Assembly (NCBI GenBank): GCA_038229415.1
Contig: JBBROM010000002.1
Coordinates: 186,001 to 250,000 of the forward strand
Direction: 5' to 3'
DNA from: JANXUR01 sp038229415
GTDB taxonomy: Bacteria > Acidobacteriota > Terriglobia > Terriglobales > Acidobacteriaceae
Length of the DNA stretch: 64,000 nt
Under the pieces are notes generated by a model that ran no database searches, was not told the origin of the DNA, and saw only the letters and a program-made list of their open reading frames with translations. This document shows, one piece after another, positions 37,791 to 47,236 of the stretch (position 1 is the first letter of the stretch; every line of letters starts with the position of its first letter). A program made the translations under genes and the position numbers.

Positions 37791-39272
37791 ATGAATCAGG
37801 CGTTTGCAGTTACCCTCGCTACGGTTGCCTTGATGTTGCCAGCCGCTGCCGCTACCGCGCCCAAGCCTGCGTGGATTCATGAAGCAAAGCATGACCTTTC
37901 GCCGCCTTTGTCGAGCGTGGTTCGCACCCGGCCCGGCGTTCCTCCCAAGCCAGACGCAGACCCATCTCCCGCTGGAGTGGATCCCTCGATCGGATTGAAC
38001 TTTGATGGCATTGCCGCTGCGGGTTGGCTGGTGCCCGACACCAATGGCGCAGTCGGTGCCACACAGTTTGTGGAGTGGGTCAACACCCGCTACTCGATCT
38101 ACGACAAGGCCAGCGGCGCTTTGTTGATGGGGCCAACCAACGGCAACACTTTGTGGTCGGGATTTGGTGGACCCTGCCAGACCCAGAATAGCGGCGACGT
38201 TCTGGTGAACTACGACAAGCTGGCGGGCCGTTGGGTGTTTACCCAGCACGCCACGCCCATCGGTGGACCTTACTATCAATGCGTCGCAGTTTCCACTACA
38301 TCGGACGCTCGCGGCACTTACAACCGGTACGCATTTCAACTGACCGGCAGCAACTTTCCGGACTATCCCAAACTGGCGGTCTGGCCGGATGCTTACTACA
38401 TCACCAGCGACGAGGTGAACTCAGCGAGTCAATTGGTGGACTCCGCCGTCTGCGCGCTGGATCGCACGAACATGCTGGCAGGCAACGCGGCGACGGCAGT
38501 CTGCTTTCATACCGCGAGTGCTTCGCAATTCAGCCTGCTGCCAGCCGATGTAGATGGTTTGACTGCTCCCCCAGCGGGTGCGAAGAATTACCTGGCCGGG
38601 CTCGGCACCAACGCCATCAACTGGTACACGTTTCACGTGGACTTCACCAATCCGGCGAACTCAACCTTCACCGGGCCGGTGAGCGTGCCGGTGACCTCAT
38701 TTACGCAAGCCTGCAACGGCAGCACATGCATTCCGCAGCCCGGCACCTCGCAGCAACTGGATTCGCTCGGAGATCGCCTGCTCTACCGCTTGGCCTATCG
38801 CAATTTTGGCGACCATGAGTCACTGGTGGTATCGCACGCGGTGAAGGCCAGCACCGGCAACACCGCGATTCGCTGGTATGAGCTGCGCAGTCCTTCGGCC
38901 ACCAAGCCAACCGTGTTCCAGCAGGGCACATATAACCCGACGGTCGCTTATCGCTGGATGCCTTCGATTGCTATGGACAAGCTGGGAGACATCGCGGTGG
39001 GCTACAGTCTGTCATCATCAGCTTCCAAGCCGTCGCTACGCTACGCCGGACGTCACGTGGGCGACGCCTTGAACACCATGGGCACCGAAGTCAGCATCGT
39101 CTTCGGCACTGGAGTGGAAACCGGCACCTTTCGCTGGGGCGATTACGCTTCCATGACGGTGGATCCCACAGACGATTGCACTTTCTGGTTTACCGGCCAG
39201 TATTTGACCACCAACGGCAACAAGAACTGGCGCACCCGTCTTACGTCCATCAAGTTTTCCGCCTGTCACTAG
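37791..39272 (+). CDS. Secreted protein of unknown function, paralogue of the 48.8-kb gene
   Basis: A 493-residue exported protein with a signal peptide (MNQAFAVTLATVALMLPAAAATA). Repeated marks include PDTNGAVGATQFVEWVNTRY, FPDYPKLAVWPDAYY, CIPQPGTSQQLDSLGDRLLY and DDCTFWFTGQYL; six or more Cys suggest disulfides. The N-terminal 400 residues of the protein at 48845-52048 share nearly every one of these motifs, so the two are paralogues, though this copy lacks the Ig-like repeats. I do not recognise a characterised family; the fold may be a propeller. ATG 37791 has GGGAG six bases upstream. Its place in the polysaccharide operon suggests a cell-surface or matrix protein. Confidence 0.8.
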   Translation: MNQAFAVTLATVALMLPAAAATAPKPAWIHEAKHDLSPPLSSVVRTRPGVPPKPDADPSPAGVDPSIGLNFDGIAAAGWLVPDTNGAVGATQFVEWVNTRYSIYDKASGALLMGPTNGNTLWSGFGGPCQTQNSGDVLVNYDKLAGRWVFTQHATPIGGPYYQCVAVSTTSDARGTYNRYAFQLTGSNFPDYPKLAVWPDAYYITSDEVNSASQLVDSAVCALDRTNMLAGNAATAVCFHTASASQFSLLPADVDGLTAPPAGAKNYLAGLGTNAINWYTFHVDFTNPANSTFTGPVSVPVTSFTQACNGSTCIPQPGTSQQLDSLGDRLLYRLAYRNFGDHESLVVSHAVKASTGNTAIRWYELRSPSATKPTVFQQGTYNPTVAYRWMPSIAMDKLGDIAVGYSLSSSASKPSLRYAGRHVGDALNTMGTEVSIVFGTGVETGTFRWGDYASMTVDPTDDCTFWFTGQYLTTNGNKNWRTRLTSIKFSACH

Positions 39273-39386
39273 CGCAGGCAGCAACTCCGCGCTACGCTGA
39301 ACCTGTCAGCGGCATTTTCATTTCGTTTTCCCAATCCAGATCAATTCAGGCCCGGCTGTTCGCTGTGGCCTTCGGAGGAATCATCC

Positions 39387-40304
39387 ATGAGTTCCATTCT
39401 CGCCCGGCTGCGTTATCGCGCCATGCGCAGTCCGCTGCGTGCTCCCTACGCGTGGTACCAGCATCGCGGTGTCACTGCCAATGACGTGTATTTGGCCTCG
39501 GTTGAGCGCTCGGGTAACACTTGGGCTCGCTTTCTGCTCCAGGAAATTCTGGGCCGGGGCAAGGCCGAGTTTCTCACCCTGAACGACACATTGCCCGAGA
39601 TGGGGACGCATCAGGGCAAGCCGCCCGTGCTCGCCAACGGTGGCCGCCTCATCAAGACGCATGAGCCGTATCGCGCGGAGTACAAGCGCGCGGTTTATCT
39701 GGTCCGCGACCTGCGCGATGTGCTCGACTCCAACTACTCGCGCGACAAAGAGATGGGCACCGCCTTCTACCACGGCAAGGACGCTAATATGGACGACTAT
39801 CTCCGCGACTTCCTGCTGGGCAAGGTAAACCGCTACGGCTCGTGGCAGTCGCACGTGGAGTCGTGGCTCAACAGCCCGCTCGCGAAGAATGGCAACCTGC
39901 TGGTGGTGCGTTATGAAGATATGCGCAAGGATACCGAGGGCAAGCTGCTGGAGATTCTGCACTTCCTTGGCATTGAGCGTCCCATCGAAATCGTTCGCGC
40001 AGCCATCGAGAATAACGACTTGAAGAACATGCGCAAGAAGGAAGAAGCGGCCAAGACGTCGGGCGCGCAGTTTACCAAGGGCAAGGGACAGTTGATTGTC
40101 GGCCATACCCTGACCGAGCAAGGGCGCTTCGTCCGCAGCGGTTCCATGGGCAAATGGCGCGACCGGCTCACGCCCTTCCAGCTCGATATGGTGGATCAGT
40201 ACGCGGGCACGACGCTGACGAAGATGGGCTATCCATTGGGACACGAAGTGCTGGCCGACCGCCAGGCAGCCGAAACCCCAGCCCCTGTGGAAGTGAACCA
40301 GTAG
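39387..40304 (+). CDS. PAPS-dependent sulfotransferase
   Basis: A 305-residue cytosolic sulfotransferase. The 5-prime-phosphosulfate loop reads SVERSGNTWARFLLQ, the 3-prime-phosphate site YLVRDLRDVLDSNYS, and near the C-terminus FVRSGSMGKWRDRLT gives the conserved RxGxxGxW(K/R). The family adds sulfate from PAPS to alcohols or amines, including glycans. GGAGG lies eight bases before the ATG. Being inside the polysaccharide locus, it most likely sulfates the repeat unit; a second, different sulfotransferase gene lies 6 kb downstream. PAPS synthesis genes are not in the window. Confidence 0.88.
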   Translation: MSSILARLRYRAMRSPLRAPYAWYQHRGVTANDVYLASVERSGNTWARFLLQEILGRGKAEFLTLNDTLPEMGTHQGKPPVLANGGRLIKTHEPYRAEYKRAVYLVRDLRDVLDSNYSRDKEMGTAFYHGKDANMDDYLRDFLLGKVNRYGSWQSHVESWLNSPLAKNGNLLVVRYEDMRKDTEGKLLEILHFLGIERPIEIVRAAIENNDLKNMRKKEEAAKTSGAQFTKGKGQLIVGHTLTEQGRFVRSGSMGKWRDRLTPFQLDMVDQYAGTTLTKMGYPLGHEVLADRQAAETPAPVEVNQ

Positions 40305-40443
40305 AAGGCAGAAGTGAGAAGGGCGCTGGCCGCGACTTTGTGCCACAGACAGGGTTTTCATTGTTAAAGCTAGCCATACCTAGGCTTTGCCGTGCTTCGG
40401 CAGCGTTCTGTGACCCTGATTATTCTGGAGGATTCCCCGATTT

Positions 40444-41643
40444 ATGATACGAAAATTTGCCTTGTCCCTGATGTCTCTTTCCCTTGCCGGTCTGCTGGTA
40501 AATGTCGCCTGTGCGGCCAACCCCAAGACGGTGCGCTCCACTCCGGCTTCCGTCAGCAACGGCGCAGAATCAGCCAATCCTAGTTCTTCCGGTGGTTCCG
40601 CGATGGATCCCAAAGACGATAAGCATTCCGCCAAGATGGATGATGCCAACGCGACCCTGCGAGGCTTTGCCGACAAATATGACTTCATGGTGGGCTCGGT
40701 CTTTCAGCATCGCTTCTTTGACGATCCCGGATTTCAGAAGACATTCTCCAAGGAGTTCAACTGGGGCGTTTCCATCGTATTCCCGCAGTTTACTGAGCCC
40801 GAGCGCGGACGCTTTGAGTTTCGCGCGATGGATGCCGACATGGCGTTTGCCCGCCAGCATGACATCAAACTGATGGGGCACGCACTGATTTATCGCAACA
40901 ACAATCCCATGCCGTGGCTGCACTTTCAGGGCGATCCCCGCTGCGGCGGTTGGTCCGAGAGTGAGCTATCACGCATTCTGCACGATCACATCGTGGGCGT
41001 AGTACGCCACGGCGGCGACACCTACGGTGCATGGGAAGTAGTAAACGAACCCACTGCACAGGGTGGCAACGGCTGCTGGTCACGCATCCTCGGCACCGAG
41101 GGCCTAATCGTCAAGGCGTTCAAGGCCGCGCGTGAAGCTGCGCCAGACAAGATTCTCATCCTGAACGACACCTTCGGTCAGGAAGGCGTGAATCGCGAGC
41201 GCGTGGACAGCTTCTTTGAACTGGTGGATCGCTGCAAGTCGCAAGGCGCGCCGATTGATATGGTCGGCGTCGAAATGCACCTGCAGGCGCATCGGCTCAA
41301 GCCGAACTGGGTTGACGAGTTCCACTACTACCTGGCGCGCGCCCGCAAGAGCGGCGTCAAGGTGTTCGTCAGCGAGATGGACTTGTATCAGGGCCCGCAG
41401 GGCAGCGTTTCCGATCCGTGGGAGACGCAACGCCAGGTCTTCTACACCGTGGTACGCACGTGCCTTGACGACAGCAACTGTAAGGGCTTCTTCACCTGGG
41501 GTATTGCCGACAAGATGACTTGGCTGCGCGACCGTCCCAATGACGTACTCTCAGACGCCAAGCCGCTGCTGTTTGACGACGACTACAGCCGCAAGCCCGC
41601 GTATTACGGTGTGCAGCAGGCATTGCGCGAAGGTCGCCGGTAG
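40444..41643 (+). CDS. Secreted GH10 xylanase-like glycosidase
   Basis: A 399-residue exported enzyme: signal peptide (RKFALSLMSLSLAGLLVNVACA), a Ser/Asn-rich linker to about residue 65, then a GH10 barrel. Catalytic acid/base Glu202 is in EVVNEPTA and nucleophile Glu311 in VFVSEMDLY; GHALIYRNNNPMPWL and GFFTWGIADKMTWL match the family substrate-cleft motifs. GH10 enzymes cleave beta-1,4-xylans. Inside a polysaccharide operon it may edit or release the cell's own polymer, as seen for glycosidases in other exopolysaccharide systems; plant xylan degradation is the alternative. A GGAGG lies 12 bases before the ATG, somewhat far. Confidence 0.88.
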   Translation: MIRKFALSLMSLSLAGLLVNVACAANPKTVRSTPASVSNGAESANPSSSGGSAMDPKDDKHSAKMDDANATLRGFADKYDFMVGSVFQHRFFDDPGFQKTFSKEFNWGVSIVFPQFTEPERGRFEFRAMDADMAFARQHDIKLMGHALIYRNNNPMPWLHFQGDPRCGGWSESELSRILHDHIVGVVRHGGDTYGAWEVVNEPTAQGGNGCWSRILGTEGLIVKAFKAAREAAPDKILILNDTFGQEGVNRERVDSFFELVDRCKSQGAPIDMVGVEMHLQAHRLKPNWVDEFHYYLARARKSGVKVFVSEMDLYQGPQGSVSDPWETQRQVFYTVVRTCLDDSNCKGFFTWGIADKMTWLRDRPNDVLSDAKPLLFDDDYSRKPAYYGVQQALREGRR

Positions 41644-41678
41644 GGTTGCTTAACCCGCAAGGCGCTGCCCTCAACTAG

Positions 41679-41756
41679 CCCCAGCGCGATAGCGCTGGGG
41701 CGGTGTCCCAACAAAGAAATTGCAGCCCGAACGGCGTGGAAGCCTTTCGGGCTGCA
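41679..41756. repeat. Two perfect hairpins in the GH10-polymerase gap
   Basis: CCCCAGCGC and GCGCTGGGG (41679-41700) form a nine-pair stem with loop GATA. Twenty bases later TGCAGCCCGAA and TTCGGGCTGCA (41721-41756) form an eleven-pair stem around a 14-base loop. Neither is followed by a T run. They look like intergenic palindromic elements, or could be attenuation or processing sites within the operon. Confidence 0.5.
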
Positions 41757-41854
41757 TCAAGGCTTGAACGATCCCACGGTAGCCAACTTCGGTAACTGCA
41801 CAACCTGCCTGCTCTAGACCTACAATTGTTTTAGCTTCGCCATAAGCGTTCCCC

Positions 41855-43372
41855 ATGCCTATCTCCTCATCGTCGAGCTTGAGTCGTCCCGGCTTCCTCA
41901 CCAGTCCGGGCATGATCGCCGCGGTCTGCCTGGCGGTTGGCGTGGCGGGTGTGCTGGGTGCGTTGGCAGTGCTGACACTGATGCCGGAAAAAGGCCTGTG
42001 GCTGATTCTCGGCACGCTTGCCATTGCCCCGTTCGGCCTGTACATGCTGATCATGTCCGGCCCCGAAGCATTGGCGGCGTTCCGGCGGTTGCAGCCCAAG
42101 ATTAAGTGGTATCACTGGCTGTGGTTCATCATTTTTGTAGGGTCTTCGGTCTGGCGTATCCGCGAAGTCTCTGAAGCCTCCAACAATCCCTTGGATTCCG
42201 CCGCTCTGCTGCGCGTCGCACCCACGTTCTGGGTTGCGGGCTGGCTCATCCTGCGCCAGTTGCGTGGACAGACCAAGTGGCTGCAACAGCTTTTCCACGG
42301 CGTAGCGCTGCCCATGGGCATCTATTGCGCCGCGTGTCTGGTCTCCACACTGTGGTCCATCAACCAGCCGTGGACGGCCTACAAGTCATTCGAGATAACC
42401 TTCGATTTCGCGGTGATGGCCGCCGCGCTGGCGACGCTCCATGAGCCGGAAGAATTCGCCAGCATCTGGGACTGGGTCTGGTTGATCTACGGGATTGAAG
42501 TGGTGTGGACGTGGCTAAGTATTCCGATCTGGCCCGCCGATACCCTCGGCGACGGTTTGCGTCTTGCCGGTGCCATCCCCAACGTCAGCTCCAACGGCCT
42601 GGGAGCCAGTGGAGCGATTCTGGGCATCATCGCCCTCTGCCGCCTGCTGCCGCTGGACGGCAAAGCCAAGGACAAATCTTTCTACTGGTTCCTGCTGCTG
42701 TTTGGCCTGGCGACGATGGGCTTTGCCCAGACCCGCAACGCTTTGGCAGGTTTCGTGGTGGCGGGCGTTTTGTTGTGCTACTTCACCAAACGGATGAAGT
42801 GGATCATCTTTGGCTCGATTCCGGCTGGCCTGCTGTTTGTGGTGGCGGGCGGCCCTGCCCTGCTGATGACCTATCTGCTGCGCGGACAGAGTACTGCGGA
42901 GCTCGAATCTGCCTCTTCGCGCACCATCTGGTGGAGCTTCGGCTGGGAGCAGTTTCTACGGCGTCCGTGGACGGGCTGGGGTGCTTATGTAGGTGGCAAG
43001 TTCGTGGTGCTCGACAAGCTCAACCTCAACGTGCCCACGCTGCACAGTGACTACGTGGAAACGCTGGTCGACGTAGGTTTGTGGGGCTTGATTCCGCTGA
43101 TCATCGCAGTGTTGCTGACCTGGTTTTATCTGGTAAAGGGCGTGAGGAGTACGCTGCTAACTGGCCCGGAGCGCCAGCTTGCGATGGAAGCCGCCTGCAT
43201 CATGATTATCGCCACCATCCGCTCCATCTTCGACATTGAGTTGATCTGGCACTCGCCGCTGATGTTCATGCTGCTGTTAGGTTATGCGGAGATGATTCGT
43301 CGCACCCTGATTGCGCGGCGCGACGCGAAGGAATCCGAGCGTGGCGTGGCGCGGTTGCAAGAGTCGTGGTAA
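41855..43372 (+). CDS. O-antigen ligase / Wzy-type polymerase
   Basis: A 505-residue membrane protein with about eleven to twelve hydrophobic segments. The motif region TRNALAGFVVAGVLL and the large periplasmic loop after it, with RTIWWSFGWEQFLRRPWTGWG and LHSDYVETLVDVGLWG, match the Wzy_C (O-antigen ligase) pattern, including the conserved RxxxW and H. It would polymerise flipped repeat units at the periplasmic face or ligate them to an acceptor. A Wzx-like flippase and a Wzz-like protein in the same operon favour the polymerase role. Start: ATG in CCCCATG with weak ribosome site. Confidence 0.85.
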   Translation: MPISSSSSLSRPGFLTSPGMIAAVCLAVGVAGVLGALAVLTLMPEKGLWLILGTLAIAPFGLYMLIMSGPEALAAFRRLQPKIKWYHWLWFIIFVGSSVWRIREVSEASNNPLDSAALLRVAPTFWVAGWLILRQLRGQTKWLQQLFHGVALPMGIYCAACLVSTLWSINQPWTAYKSFEITFDFAVMAAALATLHEPEEFASIWDWVWLIYGIEVVWTWLSIPIWPADTLGDGLRLAGAIPNVSSNGLGASGAILGIIALCRLLPLDGKAKDKSFYWFLLLFGLATMGFAQTRNALAGFVVAGVLLCYFTKRMKWIIFGSIPAGLLFVVAGGPALLMTYLLRGQSTAELESASSRTIWWSFGWEQFLRRPWTGWGAYVGGKFVVLDKLNLNVPTLHSDYVETLVDVGLWGLIPLIIAVLLTWFYLVKGVRSTLLTGPERQLAMEAACIMIIATIRSIFDIELIWHSPLMFMLLLGYAEMIRRTLIARRDAKESERGVARLQESW

Positions 43373-43415
43373 CGGTCATGGTAGTGATTCCCGAAGTGCT
43401 GCACCGGCGCTCCCT

Positions 43416-44654
43416 ATGAATGGCTTCAAGGTGATGACCGTACACAATCGCTACCAGCAACCCGGTGGCGAGGACGCAGTGTACGCAGCGGAATCCATGT
43501 TGCTTGAGCAGCGTGGTTGCGAGGTCATTCGCTTCGAGGAGCAGAATCAGATACCGGACGGCCTCATCCGCAAGATTGAAACAGCCGTCAGTTGCACCTG
43601 GTCAGTGGGATCACATCGCCGTATCGCGGCGCTGCTCAAGCAGCACAAGCCTGACGTAGTTCACTTCCACAACTTCTTCCAGCAGATATCGCCTTCCGCG
43701 TATTACGCCTGTCAAGACGCAGGCGTGCCGGTGATCCAAACTCTGCACAACTACCGCCTGATCTGCGCGGCAGCCACCTTGAGCCGCAACGGCAAAGTCT
43801 GTGAAGAGTGCCTCGATCAAGGCATTTGGCATGGGGTGAAGTACAGTTGCTATCGCGGCAACAAAATGGCTACTGCCGCTCTGGCGCTGATGGTAGACTT
43901 TCACCGCAAGCGCCACACCTGGGAGACAAAAGTAGATCGTTACATCGCGCTCACTGAGTTTGCCCGCCACAAGCTGATCGAAGGCGGGCTGCCTGCCGAA
44001 AAGTTCAGCGTCAAGCCCAACTTCGTTTTACCGGATCCGGGGCCGCGCTCGTTTGAGTCCAATGGTGACTACGCGCTCTTCGTCGGGCGCATTGACGAAA
44101 CCAAGGGCATTCCAGTAATGGTGGAAGCCTGGCGGAGAATGCCTCGCAACATTCCGCTGATGATCTTGGGCGACGGCGACTACCGCCCGCAACTCGAAGC
44201 CAGCCTGCGGCAGCACGGCCTCACCAACATTGACTATCGTGGTCGCGGCACCCGCGAGCAGATGTTTGCGGCGATGAAGCAGGCCCGCTTTCTCGTCTTC
44301 CCTAGCATTTGGTATGAGGGTTTTCCAGTCACCATCGCCGAGGCTTACGCTTGCGGCGTTCCGGTAATCGCCTCGCGGCTGGGATCCATGGAAGAGCTGA
44401 TTCTCGACGGTATCACCGGACTCCACTTTGCTCCGGGGGACGCCGACGATCTCGCGGCAACCGTACTGCGAGCCTGGCGCGATCCTGAGGAGATGCTGGC
44501 CATGGGCCGCGCTGCCCGGGTCGAATTCGACTCCAAGTACACCGCCGATCGCAACTACGATCTGCTGATGGATATCTACCAGCAGGCGCAGCGGGGGATT
44601 CCGCTGACCATGACCCCGATTCGGGCCACAGCGCTGGCGGGCAGCACCAGTTGA
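43416..44654 (+). CDS. GT4-family glycosyltransferase
   Basis: A 412-residue GT-B glycosyltransferase. N-terminal acceptor domain: MNGFKVMTVHNRYQQPGGED and the Cys-rich segment CAAATLSRNGKVCEECLDQG. C-terminal donor domain: ALFVGRIDETKGIPVMVEAW, DYRGRGTREQMFAAM, and FPSIWYEGFPVTIAEAYACG with the EX7E motif that retains the donor sugar nucleotide. The frame is open 35 codons further upstream but that part lies in the tail of the polymerase gene and is not domain-like, so ATG 43416 is used. It probably adds a sugar to the lipid-linked repeat unit; donor unknown. Confidence 0.88.
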   Translation: MNGFKVMTVHNRYQQPGGEDAVYAAESMLLEQRGCEVIRFEEQNQIPDGLIRKIETAVSCTWSVGSHRRIAALLKQHKPDVVHFHNFFQQISPSAYYACQDAGVPVIQTLHNYRLICAAATLSRNGKVCEECLDQGIWHGVKYSCYRGNKMATAALALMVDFHRKRHTWETKVDRYIALTEFARHKLIEGGLPAEKFSVKPNFVLPDPGPRSFESNGDYALFVGRIDETKGIPVMVEAWRRMPRNIPLMILGDGDYRPQLEASLRQHGLTNIDYRGRGTREQMFAAMKQARFLVFPSIWYEGFPVTIAEAYACGVPVIASRLGSMEELILDGITGLHFAPGDADDLAATVLRAWRDPEEMLAMGRAARVEFDSKYTADRNYDLLMDIYQQAQRGIPLTMTPIRATALAGSTS

Positions 44655-44813
44655 TCAAATTCACTACAGCCGTAGTAGCGAGATTCACTTGGTGCTCTTT
44701 GTCGAGTGCCAAAGTAATCAGTACCGAAAGTGTGAAACGTTCTCCTCAATTGCTGCATTTTTTGCAAGAAATCGTACAATAACTCCAGGCATTAAACGAA
44801 AGGATTAACAGTT

Positions 44814-45806
44814 ATGAGCAAGCAAAAGCGGATTTTGGTGACAGGCGCAGGCGGTTTTATTGGGCACCACTTGGTCACCCAGCTTAAGAAGGACGGACAT
44901 TGGGTGCGGGGCGCTGACATCAAGTATCCCGAATACGCTCCCAGCGACGCGGACGAGATGGAAATTCACGATCTGCGCAAGGAAGCAGCCTGCCTGCTGG
45001 CGACGCGCGGCGGCATTGACGAAATCTACAACCTTGCTGCGGACATGGGCGGCATCGGCTTTATCACCGCGAATCATGCCCTCATTGCCCACAACAACAT
45101 CCTGATCAACGCACACATGCTGGAAGCAGCTCATCAGAATGCCGTGCCCCGCTTCCTGTTCTCCTCCTCGGCCTGCGTCTACAACCAGGCACTGCAAAAG
45201 AATCCCGACGTCGCTCCCCTCAAGGAAGAAGATGCGTACCCCGCCGATCCCGAGCCGGGCTACGGCTGGGAAAAACTCTACGCCGAAGAGATGTGCAAGT
45301 ACTACTACATGGACTACAAGATGGAAACCCGCATCGTGCGCTTCCACAACGTCTATGGCCCGCTGGGCACCTATGACGGTGGCCGCGAAAAGGCCCCCGC
45401 CGCCATCAGCCGCAAGATTGCTCTGGCCAAGGACGGCGATTCCATCGAAGTCTGGGGCGACGGCGAGCAAACCCGTTCCTTCATGCTGGTGGATGACTGC
45501 GTCGAAGGCCTGAAGCGCATCATGGCTTCGGACTATCGCGATGCCCTCAACCTCGGCACCGACGAACTGGTCACCATCAACGGTCTGGTGGATATCATCG
45601 CCAAGGCTGCCGGCAAGACCATCCACAAGAAGCACAACCTGACCGGCCCGCAAGGCGTTCGCGGCCGCAACAGCGACAACAGCCGCACCCGCCGCACTCT
45701 GGGCTGGGAGCCGAAGATCAGCCTGGAGACCGGCCTCGCCGTCACCTACAAGTGGATCGAGTCTGAAGTCGCTCCCAAGGGCGTTCCGGCGCTGGTCGGC
45801 AAATAG
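44814..45806 (+). CDS. GDP-mannose 3,5-epimerase-like SDR epimerase
   Basis: A 330-residue extended short-chain dehydrogenase. NAD site: VTGAGGFIGHHL; active-site area: FSSSACVYN with the conserved Cys, then GYGWEKLYAE with the YxxxK pair. GPLGTYDGGREKAPAAISRK and GDGEQTRSFMLVDDCVEG, and later RGRNSDN, are characteristic of GDP-mannose 3,5-epimerase, the enzyme giving GDP-L-galactose and GDP-L-gulose. The polymer may thus contain L-galactose or L-gulose (inference). AGGA lies about ten bases before the ATG. A 160-base gap precedes it with a TACAAT string (about 44774-44779) that could be a -10 box of an internal promoter. Confidence 0.85.
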   Translation: MSKQKRILVTGAGGFIGHHLVTQLKKDGHWVRGADIKYPEYAPSDADEMEIHDLRKEAACLLATRGGIDEIYNLAADMGGIGFITANHALIAHNNILINAHMLEAAHQNAVPRFLFSSSACVYNQALQKNPDVAPLKEEDAYPADPEPGYGWEKLYAEEMCKYYYMDYKMETRIVRFHNVYGPLGTYDGGREKAPAAISRKIALAKDGDSIEVWGDGEQTRSFMLVDDCVEGLKRIMASDYRDALNLGTDELVTINGLVDIIAKAAGKTIHKKHNLTGPQGVRGRNSDNSRTRRTLGWEPKISLETGLAVTYKWIESEVAPKGVPALVGK

Positions 45807-45875
45807 CTGTATAAGTAGTGCTTGGATGGGGACGGGCAGTTTGCTCGTCCCCATGTTTTTCGTTGAACTTTATTC

Positions 45876-46988
45876 ATGCCATCACTCTCCCCAGCCCCGT
45901 TGTTCGTCATCGGCATTTGGCGGTCCGGCACCTCGCTGCTGTGTACGCTGCTGAACCAGCATCCCGAGATCGCCGTGCTTTACGAAGGGGAAGCAGCATT
46001 GCTGCGTCCCGCATTTTGGGGAGGCGCGAAAGCCGACTGGCAGGAGCGCTGGAACTTCTGGAACGGCGCGCTGGAACGCCATAAAATTCAAGTCGCGCAA
46101 CTGCCGCAAGCGGTGCCCGACTTGCAAACCGCATATGCTGCTGTCTGTCAGCAGTATGCGCAGTCTCGTGGAGCCAGCATCTGGGGCGACAAATCCCCCA
46201 GCTACAACGCGCAACTCTGCCAGCTTGCCCAGGACTTTCCTGGCGCACGCTTCATCATTATCTGGCGCGACCCGGCGGGCATTCTGCGCAGCATCGCAAA
46301 CGCCGCCCGCAAGGGCAGTCACTTTTTCGCCAAGCCCGGACTGCCAATTCGAGCCTTACTTGGCTGCAAGGTTCTGAAAGATGAAGTGGATAGGCTGGTG
46401 GCGCAAGGCGGCGCGGTCCACCAGATTCAGTATGAAGAGATGGTGCGCGACCCCGAAGCCGCTATGCGCAGTGCCTGCAAGTTTCTAGGCATTGCATTCG
46501 ACCCGCGCATGATGACCCTCGCCGGGGCTGATCGCTCCGCCATCTATGACGGCGCGCATCATGGCAACGTCAAGGGCACCGAAATTCGCGTCGCGCAAAA
46601 ATCGAGAAGTCCCAAGGCGGAAGTGCTGTCGCCCGCCCTGCTCAGCAAGATCGAACGCTACACCAAGCACTGGCAGAGCCAGACCCGCGGTGAATGGCCA
46701 GCCTACCCTGCGGCAGGGAGCACTTCAGGGGCTTCGGCGGGAATCGGCGAACGTCTCACCGATCAACTTTGCTTTTGGCTTTTGAGCCTCGTGGATGGCT
46801 TTACCTCGGCCGTCTATTCCTACGCTCCCATCAGCCTGCTGCGCTGGTACCGCACCTCGCGCGGACGCCGCGTGCCAGAGATGCCCTCGGTGGACATCGC
46901 CGATAGCGAGGACAGTCTCGACCCTGACGCCCAACCGACTCCGGCTGCGGTAGAGGGAGCAAACCGCGAACCCGCCAACGTTGCCTGA
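45876..46988 (+). CDS. Second sulfotransferase (Sulfotransfer_3 type)
   Basis: A 370-residue protein with the PAPS-binding loop FVIGIWRSGTSLLCTLLNQHP and the 3-prime-phosphate segment RFIIIWRDPAGILRSIANA, followed by YEEMVRDPEAAMRSACKFLG. It is only distantly related to the sulfotransferase at 39.4 kb, so it may act on a different hydroxyl or residue. The last 100 residues are low in homology and acidic at the end. Start ATG 45876 has no good ribosome site. It lies 69 bases after the epimerase. The presence of two sulfotransferases in one operon is the main support for a sulfated polymer. Confidence 0.82.
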   Translation: MPSLSPAPLFVIGIWRSGTSLLCTLLNQHPEIAVLYEGEAALLRPAFWGGAKADWQERWNFWNGALERHKIQVAQLPQAVPDLQTAYAAVCQQYAQSRGASIWGDKSPSYNAQLCQLAQDFPGARFIIIWRDPAGILRSIANAARKGSHFFAKPGLPIRALLGCKVLKDEVDRLVAQGGAVHQIQYEEMVRDPEAAMRSACKFLGIAFDPRMMTLAGADRSAIYDGAHHGNVKGTEIRVAQKSRSPKAEVLSPALLSKIERYTKHWQSQTRGEWPAYPAAGSTSGASAGIGERLTDQLCFWLLSLVDGFTSAVYSYAPISLLRWYRTSRGRRVPEMPSVDIADSEDSLDPDAQPTPAAVEGANREPANVA

Positions 46989-47032
46989 TGCGAACCAGCC
47001 GGGTGTATTCTCAAGTAGCAAGAGATATCAGT

Positions 47033-47236
47033 ATGGAAAAAACCATTCGCAAATTCGCTGATCTGGCAGAGATGAAGGTCGCCGAATTGCTCTACTGGCA
47101 AGGGGTGCCGGGATACGTCAGACTCAATGCTGCCGCCGAACTTTCCGAGGCGGCGTTTCGGCTGAAGGGAATGGAAGGCAATGTTCCACCGCGACTTGAC
47201 AGATCTCTTGTCCTTCTTCGACGCCCATCACGTTAG
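47033..47236 (+). CDS. Small protein paired with nucleotidyltransferase
   Basis: A 67-residue protein starting at an ATG 15 codons inside a longer open frame (46988). It reads EKTIRKFADLAEMKVAELLYWQ, a pattern seen in small proteins encoded just upstream of AbiEii/MNT-type nucleotidyltransferases. It overlaps the next gene by 56 bases. It may be an antitoxin- or partner-type protein, inferred only from the pairing. No HEPN Rx4-6H motif is present. Confidence 0.55.
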   Translation: MEKTIRKFADLAEMKVAELLYWQGVPGYVRLNAAAELSEAAFRLKGMEGNVPPRLDRSLVLLRRPSR

